Source: an uncultured Myxococcales bacterium
Lineage (GTDB): Bacteria; Myxococcota_A; Polyangia; Polyangiales; Polyangiaceae
Direction: 5' to 3'
DNA: 55,207 bases
NCBI GenBank assembly: GCA_937949945.1
Contig: CALFEQ010000048.1
Span: 1 to 55,207, forward strand
Positions 21,246-29,615 of this stretch are shown in pieces (the first letter of the stretch is position 1; each line of letters begins with the position of its first letter). Both the position numbers and the translations under genes were made by a program. The notes beneath the pieces are model-generated. The model was not told the DNA's origin and did not search any database. It saw only the letters and a program-made list of their open reading frames with translations.

Positions 21246-22961
21246 ATGGATCCCACGCAACTCCAGCCCGGGTACCGGCTCGACCGGTACGAGCTGCTGT
21301 GTCCGCTCGCGTATGGCGGCATGGCCTCGGTGTGGCTCGCCCGATTCGGCGGCCGCCTCGGGTTCGAGCGCATGGTGGTCGTCAAGATGATCCTGCCCCA
21401 GTACTCGCAGGATCCGCGCTTCCAGGAGATGTTCCTCGACGAAGCGCGCATCGCATCGAAGATCGAGCACTCGAACGTCGCTCGCATCCTCGACGTCGGC
21501 GAGCACCAGGACAGCTACTTCATCGTGATGGAGTGGGTCGACGGCGACTCGCTCTCGAAGGTTCTCCGAGCGGCCGATCAGCGCAAGCAGCGCGTCCCCG
21601 CGGGCGTCGCGTTGCGCATCATCGCCGACGCCGCCGCGGGCCTCCACGCCGCGCACGAGCTCAAGGATCGCGACGGCAACCCGCTCAACGTCGTCCACCG
21701 CGACGTCTCCCCGCAGAACATCCTGATCGCGAACAACGGCACGACGATGATCATCGACTTCGGCGTGGCCAAGGCGCGCGATCGCGTCTCGCAGGAGACG
21801 AGCGCGGGACAGCTCAAAGGGAAGATCCGGTACATGGCGCCCGAGCAGGCACTCGGACGCGCGCTGGATCACCGCGCCGACGTCTGGGCGCTCGGAGCGA
21901 TCCTCTACGAGATCTTCACGGGACAGCCGCCCTACGACGGTCCGAACGAAATCGCGACGCTGCACAAGCTCACGAGCGGCCAGCCTCCGCCGCCCATGCC
22001 GCGTTCGACGCCGGAGGTCATTCGCGCCATCGTGGAGCGCGCGCTCGCGTACGAGCCGGATCAGCGTTTCGCGACCGCGCTCGAGATGAACCTCGCGCTC
22101 GAAGGCGCGATGGTCGAGATCAACGAGCCGACGACCGCGGCCATCGTCGCGCACTACACGGGTCAGCTCCTCGCCGAGCGCAAAGCCGCCCGCAAGCGCG
22201 CGGTGGACGCCGCGCTCGAAGCGGCACGCAAGCGCGATGCGGGTCAGCCGACGTCGGCCCAGTCGCTCCCGCTCCCGGCGCCGTCGACCAACCAGCTGCC
22301 CGTCCCTGCTCCGTCGAGCCGATCGGCGACCGGATCGGGTCATGGCGAGCCGCCGTCGGTCACCACGGAGCCGTCCTCTCCGTCGATCCCGAGCTCGGCC
22401 TCGACGTCGAACGGGCCGATGAGCCTCGGCGAGGTGCCGAGCACGACGAGCAATGCGACGCTCGGCTCCGCGGCGATCGAGTACCCGCCGGACCCGTCGG
22501 CGACCTTCGATGCTGCACGTCGCAAGCGCTACGCCGCCGCGGCGGTGCTCGGCGTGTCCGTCGCCGCCGGCCTGACCGGCGCCATCCTCATCATCACCAC
22601 GATGATGAAGCAGGAGGATCCGACGACGCGCGCGACCGACCCGACTTCGGACGAGGTCACCAACGTCGTCGGCACCGCTCCCGCTCCGACGACGGATTTC
22701 GAGCTGTCCGACCCGCCCGTCCCGCCGTCGGCCACGGCGTCGGCCACGGCCACGGTCGCAGCTGCGACCGCGACGACCGCCGCCACGACGACGCCGACCG
22801 CGACGGCGACGGCGACCGCGACGGCGACCGCGACGGCCGCGAGCAACGATTCTCCCCCGACCAAGGTTTACACCAAGCCAGCTACGCCGCCGCCCCGACC
22901 GAAGTCGACGGCGACGGCCACGACCCCAACACCCTCGTCGACGAAGGATCGAGGGTTCTGA
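21246..22961 (+). CDS. Membrane-anchored serine/threonine protein kinase D
   Basis: 571 residues from ATG 21246. Kinase domain: LAYGGMASVW at 21-30, Lys47 in VVVKMI, catalytic loop HRDVSPQN at 151, DFG at 171-173, APEQ at 198-201. The usual catalytic-loop lysine (HRDxK) is serine here (Ser155), a variant known in myxobacterial kinases. A coiled basic stretch (ERKAARKRAVDAALEAARKR, 311-330) and Ser/Pro linker lead to a membrane segment at about 429-453, then an Ala-Thr repeat tail encoded by GCGACG-type triplet repeats (about 22730-22840), ending KDRGF. The next gene, 47 nt downstream, encodes a PEGA-like envelope protein. Confidence 0.92.
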   Translation: MDPTQLQPGYRLDRYELLCPLAYGGMASVWLARFGGRLGFERMVVVKMILPQYSQDPRFQEMFLDEARIASKIEHSNVARILDVGEHQDSYFIVMEWVDGDSLSKVLRAADQRKQRVPAGVALRIIADAAAGLHAAHELKDRDGNPLNVVHRDVSPQNILIANNGTTMIIDFGVAKARDRVSQETSAGQLKGKIRYMAPEQALGRALDHRADVWALGAILYEIFTGQPPYDGPNEIATLHKLTSGQPPPPMPRSTPEVIRAIVERALAYEPDQRFATALEMNLALEGAMVEINEPTTAAIVAHYTGQLLAERKAARKRAVDAALEAARKRDAGQPTSAQSLPLPAPSTNQLPVPAPSSRSATGSGHGEPPSVTTEPSSPSIPSSASTSNGPMSLGEVPSTTSNATLGSAAIEYPPDPSATFDAARRKRYAAAAVLGVSVAAGLTGAILIITTMMKQEDPTTRATDPTSDEVTNVVGTAPAPTTDFELSDPPVPPSATASATATVAAATATTAATTTPTATATATATATATAASNDSPPTKVYTKPATPPPRPKSTATATTPTPSSTKDRGF

Positions 22962-23008
22962 ACGATGCGTCGGATCCAGAGACCCATCCACGAAGAGTGG
23001 GCGTCTTG

Positions 23009-23995
23009 ATGCTGAAACGAACTTCTTTCGCCTTCATCATCGCCGCATGCGTCCTCTCCTTCGCTTCCAACGCCCTCGCGGAGCCGAGCCTCGCCGATCG
23101 TGAGACGGCGCGAAGCCTGATGGACGAGGGCGACCGGAAGCGTGACGCCGGTGACCTGCAGGGCGCACTCAAGAGCTACGAGGCGGCAGACGCGATCATG
23201 CACGTCCCGACGACGGGCCTCGAGGTCGCGCGCACGCAGATCGCGCTCGGCCTGCTGCTCGAGGCTCGCGAGACGCTCGGGCGCATCCTGCGCAGCCCCG
23301 TGAAGCCGAACGAGCCGGCGCCGTTCACGGCGGCGCGCAAGGCGGCGGACGCGCTCAACGCAGAGCTCGCCCCGAAGATCCCCGCGATCCAAGTCGTCGT
23401 CCAGAACGCGGATCAGAGCCAGGCGCAGATCAGCGTCGACAACGAGCAGATCCCGCCGGCGGCGTCGGCCGCGCCGCGCAAGGTCAACCCCGGCTCCCAC
23501 GTCGTGCTGGTGAAGGTGGGCTCCGCCGAGAAGCAGGTCGAGGTGACGGTCAGCGAGGGCGAGACGAAGACGGTCACGGTCGATTTTGCGGACGTCTTGG
23601 CGGAGCCTCCCCCGAGCCCGCCGCAGGAGTCGGGCTCCGGACGAGAGCTCCTCCCGAAAGCCCTGATGTTCGGCGGGTTCGGTCTCGGCGCCGTCGGCAT
23701 CGGCGTCGGTGCCGTCACCGGCCTGATGACGATCGCGAAGACGAACGAGCTCCAGAAGGACTGCCCCGAAAACGCCTGCCCGCCGGGCTACCAGGGCCGC
23801 ATCGACGAGGCCACCGGGCTCGGCAACGTCTCGACGGCCGCGTTCATCGTCGGCGGCGTCGGTGTCGCAGCGGGCGTCGTCGGCTTCGTTCTCCTGAAGA
23901 ACCAGAAGAAGGAATCGTCGAGCACCGAGGCGAAGCGCCAGGACGTCCGCGCGGTGGTCGGGCCCTCGTACGTGGGGCTGAGCGGCACGTTCTGA
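23009..23995 (+). CDS. TPR/PEGA-like envelope protein 2
   Basis: The 328-residue paralogue of the protein at 14763-15851: signal sequence (AFIIAACVLSFASNALAEP), TPR-like MDEGDRKRDAGDLQGALKSY, helical linker, PEGA-like domain (ISVDNEQIPP, VNPGSHVVLVKV), then two hydrophobic helices flanking a DCPENAC pair and GNVSTAAF, and the C-terminus GPSYVGLSGTF. The start is ATG 23009; a GTG at 22997 is an alternative. It follows kinase D directly and is probably co-transcribed. It is convergent with the BtpA-family gene, 12 nt away. Confidence 0.82.
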   Translation: MLKRTSFAFIIAACVLSFASNALAEPSLADRETARSLMDEGDRKRDAGDLQGALKSYEAADAIMHVPTTGLEVARTQIALGLLLEARETLGRILRSPVKPNEPAPFTAARKAADALNAELAPKIPAIQVVVQNADQSQAQISVDNEQIPPAASAAPRKVNPGSHVVLVKVGSAEKQVEVTVSEGETKTVTVDFADVLAEPPPSPPQESGSGRELLPKALMFGGFGLGAVGIGVGAVTGLMTIAKTNELQKDCPENACPPGYQGRIDEATGLGNVSTAAFIVGGVGVAAGVVGFVLLKNQKKESSSTEAKRQDVRAVVGPSYVGLSGTF

Positions 23996-24007
23996 CCTCC
24001 GCGTCGG

Positions 24008-24787
24008 TCAGCCGAACACCTTCCGAAACGCGTCGGCGAACTGCTTCGCCAGCTCGGGATCGATCGGGCCGCCGGGGACGCCGCCGGGACGGAGCGCGCT
24101 GCCGACGACGACGCCGTTCGCGTGTGTCGCGAGCGCGGGCAGCGTGTCGAGCGTGGCGCCGCTCGCGACGAGGACCGGGGTCGTGCCGGCGGCTCGTTTC
24201 ACCGCTGCGAGCTTCTCGAGATCGACGCCCTTGCCCGTCCCTTCGCCCGTGACCAGGACCACGTCCGCCATCCCGCGCTTCGTCGTGTCCTCCACCTCCT
24301 GCGCGATGGGGCGGGCGGGGCCGAGCGGCGCCGAGTGCTTGACGTCGACGTCGGCCCAGATGGCGACGGACTCGGCGCCGAGCGCACGCCGGAGGCGGAG
24401 CGTCGCGGCGGCCTCGCCCTGGACGATCCCTTGATCCGTCACGCGCGCCCCCGTGTGCACGTTCACGCGGAGGAAGCGCGCCCCCACGCAGGCCGCGATC
24501 GAGAGCGCAGCCTCCGCGTCGTTGCGCAGCACGTTGACCCCGAGCGCCACCGACGGCGCCGCCTCGCGCACGGCGAGCGCGCATGCGGTCATCGCCGCGA
24601 CCGTGACGGGCGGCACCTTCGTCGCGAAGAACGGAGCATCCCCGAAGTTCTCGACGATGATCGCGTCGTAGGAAGCCTCCGCGAGCGCACGCGCACACGA
24701 CGCCGCCGACCGCGCACAGTCGGCCGCCGACAGCGAGCTCCGAGGGCTTCCCGGAAGCGGGGGGAGGTGGATGACGCCTACCAGCAT
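24008..24787 (-). CDS. BtpA/SgcQ family TIM-barrel protein
   Basis: The 259-residue protein has family hallmarks: VGVIHLPPLPGSP at the start, YDAIIVENFGDAPF, ALGVNVLRNDAEAALSIA, VTDQGIVQGEA, IWADVDVKHSAPLG and a terminal GVVVGSALR. BtpA was described as a photosystem I biogenesis factor in cyanobacteria, but in non-photosynthetic bacteria the role is unknown; no photosynthesis gene is near. The Shine-Dalgarno GGAG nine nt before the ATG at 24787 is part of a family A heptamer array. It is the next gene downstream of gspN on the same strand. Confidence 0.88.
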   Translation of the reverse strand: MLVGVIHLPPLPGSPRSSLSAADCARSAASCARALAEASYDAIIVENFGDAPFFATKVPPVTVAAMTACALAVREAAPSVALGVNVLRNDAEAALSIAACVGARFLRVNVHTGARVTDQGIVQGEAAATLRLRRALGAESVAIWADVDVKHSAPLGPARPIAQEVEDTTKRGMADVVLVTGEGTGKGVDLEKLAAVKRAAGTTPVLVASGATLDTLPALATHANGVVVGSALRPGGVPGGPIDPELAKQFADAFRKVFG

Positions 24788-24792
24788 GACCT

Positions 24793-24820
24793 CAGGCTCC
24801 AGGCTCCAGGCTCCAGGCTC
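24793..24820. repeat. Heptamer array, family A, before the btpA-like start
   Basis: Four perfect copies of CAGGCTC on the plus strand (GAGCCTG on the coding strand), ending 5 bp before the ATG at 24787. It can pair with the array at 24909-24936 over about 26 bp with one mismatch, enclosing 88 nt. Confidence 0.92.
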
Positions 24821-24908
24821 GAGAGGGGCGGGCGAACGGTGCGTCCCGCCGCGAGAACGGTCCGTGGGAGGTTGGGCGCTCGAAGTTGGGACATGAAGAA
24901 ACGACGCT

Positions 24909-24936
24909 CTGGAGCCTGGAGCCCGGAGCCTGGAGC
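24909..24936. repeat. Heptamer array, family A, after the gspN stop
   Basis: CTGGAGC, CTGGAGC, CCGGAGC, CTGGAGC on the plus strand. On the coding strand the array follows the gspN stop directly (TGAGGCTCC, stop underlined by the first three bases). It is the stop-side partner of 24793-24820. Confidence 0.92.
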
Positions 24937-24937
24937 C

Positions 24938-25966
24938 TCATTTGAAGTTCAAGCCCCCCGGCACGTTGACGACCCCGCCGCCGCCCGGTTGGACGTCGGG
25001 CCTCGCGAGCGTGCCGCCGACGCGCAAGGCGTAGAAGCCGTCCGCGGTCTTCGCGCGGCTCATCTTCGGGTCCATCTCGATCATCGGCTTCTCCTTCGAG
25101 CCCGGGGCGCCGAAGAGGAGCTTCGTCTTGTCGTTCTTCGAGCGGTAGCTGTCGTTGATCTTCAGCTTGAGGTTCACGTCGAGGAGCGCGTCCGTCGCGA
25201 GCTCGCGCATCTGGATCTTGCCGTCGCCCTGCACGTCGACGTCGCCTCCGCTCGCGGCGATCTTCGACAGCTTGAGGACGCCGTCCTTCGCCTCGCCGTT
25301 CACGGTGAAGCTGCCCACCTTGAGGCGAGGGAGCGTGAAGGGGCCCATCGGAGTCTTGATCGTGAGCTCCTTCTGGTTGCCCGCGTACATCTCCTTGATG
25401 TCGAGCGCGATGCTGCCGTTGCCCTTCGACGCCTTGCCCTCCGGGAGGTTCAGCTTGATGGTCCCATTGAGCTTCCCTTCGATCGGGAAGCCCACGTTCG
25501 CCGCGATCGTGTCGATCCGTCCGACGTCGACACCATCGAACTCGACCTCGACGTCGCGAGCCTTCCCGGTGTCCGAGAAGGTCCCCTTGATCTTCCCGTC
25601 GAAGGCGTCGATGCGGAAGCTCACGTTCTTGTTGCCGACGATGAGACCGAGGAGGGAGATGCGCGCACGCGCCTCGTCGATCGAGAGGACGCTGGGCGCC
25701 TTCCCCGGCTCCGATGCCGGCGTGATCAGGCGGATGCCCTTCGCCTTGATGCCCGTGATGAACGACGAATCGAGCTCGTCGATCTGGAGCTCCTGAGGGT
25801 TGGTCGACCTACCCTGCTGCGCGTTGAACTGCGCGACGATGCGCTCCTTCAGCTTGTCGTACGGGAACGTCCACGACAGAAAGACGACGAGGCAGAAGAG
25901 GTAGAAGACCGGGTACCCGGCCTTCGGCCCGATGCGCTTGAGGCGCTCTTTCCACTTCTCGAGCAT
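24938..25966 (-). CDS. gspN: Type II secretion system protein GspN
   Basis: The 342-residue protein has one N-terminal membrane helix (YPVFYLFCLVVFLSWTF, about 18-34) and a periplasmic AsmA-like beta-rich domain (repeated GTIKLNLPEG, GSIALDIKEM, GGDVDVQGDGKIQ segments) typical of GspN in Myxococcota and Bdellovibrionota. Its role in T2SS is not settled; it may link the inner-membrane platform to periplasmic parts. It is the last gsp gene of the operon, 7 nt after gspM. Its stop codon runs into a family A heptamer array. Confidence 0.9.
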   Translation of the reverse strand: MLEKWKERLKRIGPKAGYPVFYLFCLVVFLSWTFPYDKLKERIVAQFNAQQGRSTNPQELQIDELDSSFITGIKAKGIRLITPASEPGKAPSVLSIDEARARISLLGLIVGNKNVSFRIDAFDGKIKGTFSDTGKARDVEVEFDGVDVGRIDTIAANVGFPIEGKLNGTIKLNLPEGKASKGNGSIALDIKEMYAGNQKELTIKTPMGPFTLPRLKVGSFTVNGEAKDGVLKLSKIAASGGDVDVQGDGKIQMRELATDALLDVNLKLKINDSYRSKNDKTKLLFGAPGSKEKPMIEMDPKMSRAKTADGFYALRVGGTLARPDVQPGGGGVVNVPGGLNFK

Positions 25967-25973
25967 CGCCCGC

Positions 25974-26552
25974 CTACTTCTTGTCCTTGCCTTCGGACGC
26001 CTTGTCCGACGTCGGCGTGTTCCGATCGTACGCCGACACGCCGATCTCGATCGGACCGTACGAGTCGTTCTCGCCGGCGCGCTTGCGGATGTTCAGGCGC
26101 GTGACGGCGATCGGGTACTCGCTCTTCGCGAGCGACTCGAGGAAACGCGCGATCGGCCCCATCCCCGTGTTCTTCAGGTGGATGACCGTGTGGCGCTCGA
26201 CGTACTGCTTGCCGTGATTGACGTCGGGGCGGTCGGTCGAGTCCGAGACCTGGACCGAGGCCGCGCTCGCCTTCTGCTCGAGGAAACCGCCGAGCGGAGG
26301 CGCCTTCTTCTGGTACCGCCGAGCGATGGCGTTCTTCCGCTCCTGACGCTCGCGGATCTTGGCGCGCGAGGAGTTCACCGCCTGGAGCGCCTCCCGGAGC
26401 TCCTCGTTCTCGGCGCGCCGACTCGAGACGAGCGCCTGGAGACCGAACGGGACGGCGAGCAAGAGCAGCGCCGCGAGCACGAACACCGCGACCGTTGCGA
26501 CGCGCTGCTCGCGAGGATTGAGGCCCCAGCGTTCGAAGATCGGGATGACCAT
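25974..26552 (-). CDS. gspM: Type II secretion system protein GspM
   Basis: The 192-residue bitopic inner-membrane protein: short cytoplasmic N-terminus containing WGLNPREQRV, membrane helix at about 18-41 (ATVAVFVLAALLLLAVPFG), coiled coil (ENEELREALQAVNSSRAKIR), then a ferredoxin-like periplasmic domain. GspM partners GspL in the assembly platform. It starts 3 nt after the gspL stop and ends 7 nt before gspN. Confidence 0.9.
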   Translation of the reverse strand: MVIPIFERWGLNPREQRVATVAVFVLAALLLLAVPFGLQALVSSRRAENEELREALQAVNSSRAKIRERQERKNAIARRYQKKAPPLGGFLEQKASAASVQVSDSTDRPDVNHGKQYVERHTVIHLKNTGMGPIARFLESLAKSEYPIAVTRLNIRKRAGENDSYGPIEIGVSAYDRNTPTSDKASEGKDKK

Positions 26553-26555
26553 CTC

Positions 26556-28082
26556 TCACTTCCCTCCCGAGGCAGCCGCGCTCGAGGCGCCCGCCGCGCC
26601 CGTCGCCTTCTTGTCGCTGCTCTTCTTGTTGTCCTCGGGGCACCGGAGGTCGAACTCGAGCACGTACTTCTGGCGGTTCTCACCGACCATCTGCGTGGTG
26701 CGCGTGATCTTCGGCTCCGTGAAGCACCGCTCTTCCTTCAGGTTCGTCTTGATCTGCTCGGCGTCGGCGACGGTGTTCACGATCCCGTGCACGACGACGT
26801 GGTTCTTCTGGAAGTCGAGCTCCTCGATGTCGTGCGTGATCGACTCGGGGATCCGCTCCGACAGCTTCACCATCACGTCGAACGCGTCGGCGTGAGGCAT
26901 GGGGTCCTCGTCGTTGATGGTCGTCTGCTTCGAGAGGAGCTCCTTGGCGCGCGCGGCGCTCGTCGTCTCTTCGCCGAGCACCTCCTTCGTGACCGCAGCG
27001 AGAGCCGCCTCGAGCACCTCCTTCTCCTTCGACTTCGCGTAGAGCTGCGCCCACGCCGAGAAGACGAAGCTCACGAGGATCACGGCGGCGAGCCCCGCGA
27101 GCAGCGGGATCCGCTCCTTGATCCACGCCATCCCGCGCTCGAACGCGAGCGGCCCTCGCCGGAGGTTCAGGCCGACCCCGCGCGGGCCGAGGCTCAACGC
27201 GAGCCCGATCGCCTTCGCGAACCGCGCGATCGTCATCCCGTACTCCTGCGGGATCGCCGTGGCCTCGATGTTCGGCGGCGGGAGCTTCTCGACGGGCAGC
27301 TCGAGCGCGCTCGAGAGGAACGCCTCCGCGCCGGGGACGTACGCGCCGCCGCCGCAGAGGAACACCCGCGTCGGAGCTTCGCCTCCCTGCGCACGATGGG
27401 CCGCGATCGTGGTGCGGAGCTCGCGTGCGAGCTTCGCGGCGGTCCCGGGAAGGCCCTTCGTGCCGAGGGTGAGCGTGCGGGCGAAGACCACCTCGCCGCC
27501 CGCGAGGATGACCACGTCGCTCGACACGGTGCCGAGGTCGACGACCGCGACGACGCCCTCCGCGAGCCCGGGGACGATCGGGACGAGGTTCGCGACCGGG
27601 AAGGCGCCGAGCCCTACGCGCTCCGGCTCCACGCCGCCGAGCGCGCCTTTCACGAGCTCGATTCGTGCCGCCACGTCGGCCGTCTTGGCGACGCCGACGA
27701 GGACGCCGAGCTCCTCTCCCTTCTTGGGACGCGTCCCGGGAAGGACGCGATAGTCGAAGACGGCCTCGGCGATGTCGAACGGCAACGAGGCCTCGAGCTC
27801 GAACGGCAGGACCTCGCCGATCTGCTTCGCCGCGCTCGCCGGCAGTCCGATGACCTTCACCGTCGCGCGCGATCCTTCGAGGGCGATCGCCATCGCGTCG
27901 CCGAAGCCGTTGGCCACGCCCATCGCAGCGCGCGCGGCCATCGCGATGGCCTCGGGGACGCCGCCGGCCTGGACGACCTCCACGTTCGACATCCCGACGA
28001 TTTGGGACTTCCGATACGTGGAGCGGACCGCCACCGCCTTGACCGCGGTCGTCCCGATGTCGATGCCCAACCAGGTGCTCAT
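26556..28082 (-). CDS. gspL: Type II secretion system protein GspL, PilM-like
   Basis: The 508-residue protein combines an actin-like PilM/GspL cytoplasmic domain (LGIDIGTTAVKAVAV at 5-19, VVDLGTVSSDVVI at 180-192, FLCGGGAYVPGAEAF at 241-255), a membrane helix at about 325-347 and a PilN/GspL-like periplasmic domain with coiled coil. In the T2SS it links the GspE ATPase to the inner-membrane platform. The conserved DIGTT nucleotide motif makes the N-terminus closer to PilM than to the GspL of Gammaproteobacteria, which has lost it. Starts 3 nt after gspK. Confidence 0.92.
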   Translation of the reverse strand: MSTWLGIDIGTTAVKAVAVRSTYRKSQIVGMSNVEVVQAGGVPEAIAMAARAAMGVANGFGDAMAIALEGSRATVKVIGLPASAAKQIGEVLPFELEASLPFDIAEAVFDYRVLPGTRPKKGEELGVLVGVAKTADVAARIELVKGALGGVEPERVGLGAFPVANLVPIVPGLAEGVVAVVDLGTVSSDVVILAGGEVVFARTLTLGTKGLPGTAAKLARELRTTIAAHRAQGGEAPTRVFLCGGGAYVPGAEAFLSSALELPVEKLPPPNIEATAIPQEYGMTIARFAKAIGLALSLGPRGVGLNLRRGPLAFERGMAWIKERIPLLAGLAAVILVSFVFSAWAQLYAKSKEKEVLEAALAAVTKEVLGEETTSAARAKELLSKQTTINDEDPMPHADAFDVMVKLSERIPESITHDIEELDFQKNHVVVHGIVNTVADAEQIKTNLKEERCFTEPKITRTTQMVGENRQKYVLEFDLRCPEDNKKSSDKKATGAAGASSAAASGGK

Positions 28083-28085
28083 TGC

Positions 28086-29615
28086 TCACTCCACCCTGAA
28101 GTACACGATCTGGCCGCCCGTGCTCGGCATGTTCGCCGCTGCAATCGCGTCTGCCCCTGCGGGCAACGAGCCGGTCGTGGAGGTCAATCCCCCGAGCGCG
28201 TTCGTCCCGGTCGTCATGCCGGTGGTGCCCGTCGTCGTCCCCGTCATGCCCGCCCCGAGCGCGGGCGCGTTCCGGAAGTCGACGACGGCATGCAGCTTCA
28301 CGCGCGTCTCCCGCCGATAGCCCGTCTTGATGCCGACGGCGTAGATCGAGAACACCTTGCTCTCGGTCGTGATCTGCTTCTGGAACTCCGAGGCCGACTG
28401 GAACTGCACCGGCTGCAGGCCCATCGCGGCGAGGATCGGGCCGACCTGTCCCTGACCGGAGAGCGCGGAGACGAAGTCCTTGGGGGACCCGAACAGCGGG
28501 GCGCCCATCGTGATTCCTCGCGCCATCGTCACGGCCGTGATGAACGTCTGCGCCTGCATCGGGTCGACGCACATCGGCGTGTTCGGCAGCGCGCCCGAGC
28601 AGACGACCGCGTGCAGCGTCTGGGCATTCGCCGTGTTGACGTTGATCGCGCCCTGCCCCCATACGGTGATGACGCGCTTCTTCGGGTCCGACGGATCGGG
28701 ATCGACGAAGGTCGCCCAGAAGTCCTCGCTCACGCCGCGCACCATGTGCAGCTCCTCGAGCGAGTCGTACGGCGCGTTCTTCCGCCGGTACGGCTTCGGC
28801 AGGAGGGAGTAGTAATTGTCCTCCATGCCGGCGCTCGCCGCGGCGGTGAGCTGGCGCATGTCGCAGTTGAAGGCCTGCTCGTCGACGTCGGCCCAGTCGA
28901 TGAGCGCCTGACACGTCTGGAAGCGATCGCTGAACTGCCCGGTCCCGTCGGCCGACGAGAACAGCGGGTCGTACTGCATGGGCGAGATGAGGCCCATGAT
29001 CTCCTTGGCCAGGCGGATGTGCGCGAACTCGTTCGCCGCGCCGAGGTTCATGTTGATCTTCGAGTCCTCGTCGACGATGACGAGCTCCCACCGGCCGTGC
29101 GGCATGCCGAGGTTCTTCCCGGAGGAGAGGTCTACACCGATCGTGCTCGAGAACTCGGTGCTCGACTCCTCGTCGTTGAAGGCGCCGAGGAGCCGGTCGG
29201 AGAACTCCCAGAGCGGAAGCTGCGGCGGCGTCCGCCTCATCATCATGAAGAGCGGCGCGATGGCCTTCCGCATCGTCGGCTCGCTGGCGATGAGCAGACG
29301 CGAGAGGTTGAGCGCGCTCCGTGCGACGTACTCCGCCTGCACGGCGTCGCGCTGACCGGTGGCCGCGGCGAGCTCGGCGCTCGTCTCGTCCTGGAACTCG
29401 GCGAGCATGACGGTGAGGATGGCGATGGCCCCCATCACCATGACGAGCGCGATCCCGCGCTCGCGCCCCTTGCGCCTCCTCCTCCAGCGTCTGCGAGCCG
29501 CAAGCCGTGCCTCGTCCGACCGGAGACTGGAGTCTGGCGTCTGGAGACTCGTGTCTCCCCGGAGCCTGGAGCCCGGAGCCTGGAGCCTGGGCGAGCGCAG
29601 CGAACCCTCTCTCAT
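28086..29615 (-). CDS. gspK: Type II secretion system minor pseudopilin GspK
   Basis: 509 residues. The type IV pilin-like helix IALVMVMGAIAILTVML starts after Gly54 (RERG); position +5 is not Glu, as is usual in GspK, the tip pseudopilin. The large globular domain contains WELVIVDEDSKINMN and GAINVNTANAQTLHAVV. The ATG at 29615 overlaps the gspJ stop (ATGA). The leader is unusually long because residues 9-31 are translated heptamer repeat (RLQAPGSRL and derivatives) and no alternative start follows. The C-terminus has a Thr/Gly-rich stretch (TGTTTGTTGMTTGTNALGG). Function: caps the pseudopilus with GspI and GspJ. Confidence 0.9.
   Translation of the reverse strand: MREGSLRSPRLQAPGSRLRGDTSLQTPDSSLRSDEARLAARRRWRRRRKGRERGIALVMVMGAIAILTVMLAEFQDETSAELAAATGQRDAVQAEYVARSALNLSRLLIASEPTMRKAIAPLFMMMRRTPPQLPLWEFSDRLLGAFNDEESSTEFSSTIGVDLSSGKNLGMPHGRWELVIVDEDSKINMNLGAANEFAHIRLAKEIMGLISPMQYDPLFSSADGTGQFSDRFQTCQALIDWADVDEQAFNCDMRQLTAAASAGMEDNYYSLLPKPYRRKNAPYDSLEELHMVRGVSEDFWATFVDPDPSDPKKRVITVWGQGAINVNTANAQTLHAVVCSGALPNTPMCVDPMQAQTFITAVTMARGITMGAPLFGSPKDFVSALSGQGQVGPILAAMGLQPVQFQSASEFQKQITTESKVFSIYAVGIKTGYRRETRVKLHAVVDFRNAPALGAGMTGTTTGTTGMTTGTNALGGLTSTTGSLPAGADAIAAANMPSTGGQIVYFRVE
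29522..29588. repeat. Heptamer array, family A and degenerate units, inside gspK
   Basis: On the coding strand: AGGCTCC, AGGCTCC, GGGCTCC, AGGCTCC-type units (29555-29588) followed by degenerate CTCCAGA, CGCCAGA, CTCCAGT, CTCCGGT units (29522-29550). All are in the stop-side (CUCC) orientation, starting 26 nt after the gspJ stop, and are in frame with gspK. No start-side partner array is visible. Confidence 0.8.

Noticed and set aside
24793..24936. Array pairs as ordinary insertion sequences or transposon ends
   Set aside because: Inserts of 88-205 nt encode no transposase and I see no flanking target duplications; a non-autonomous mobile element stays possible and is treated under findings.
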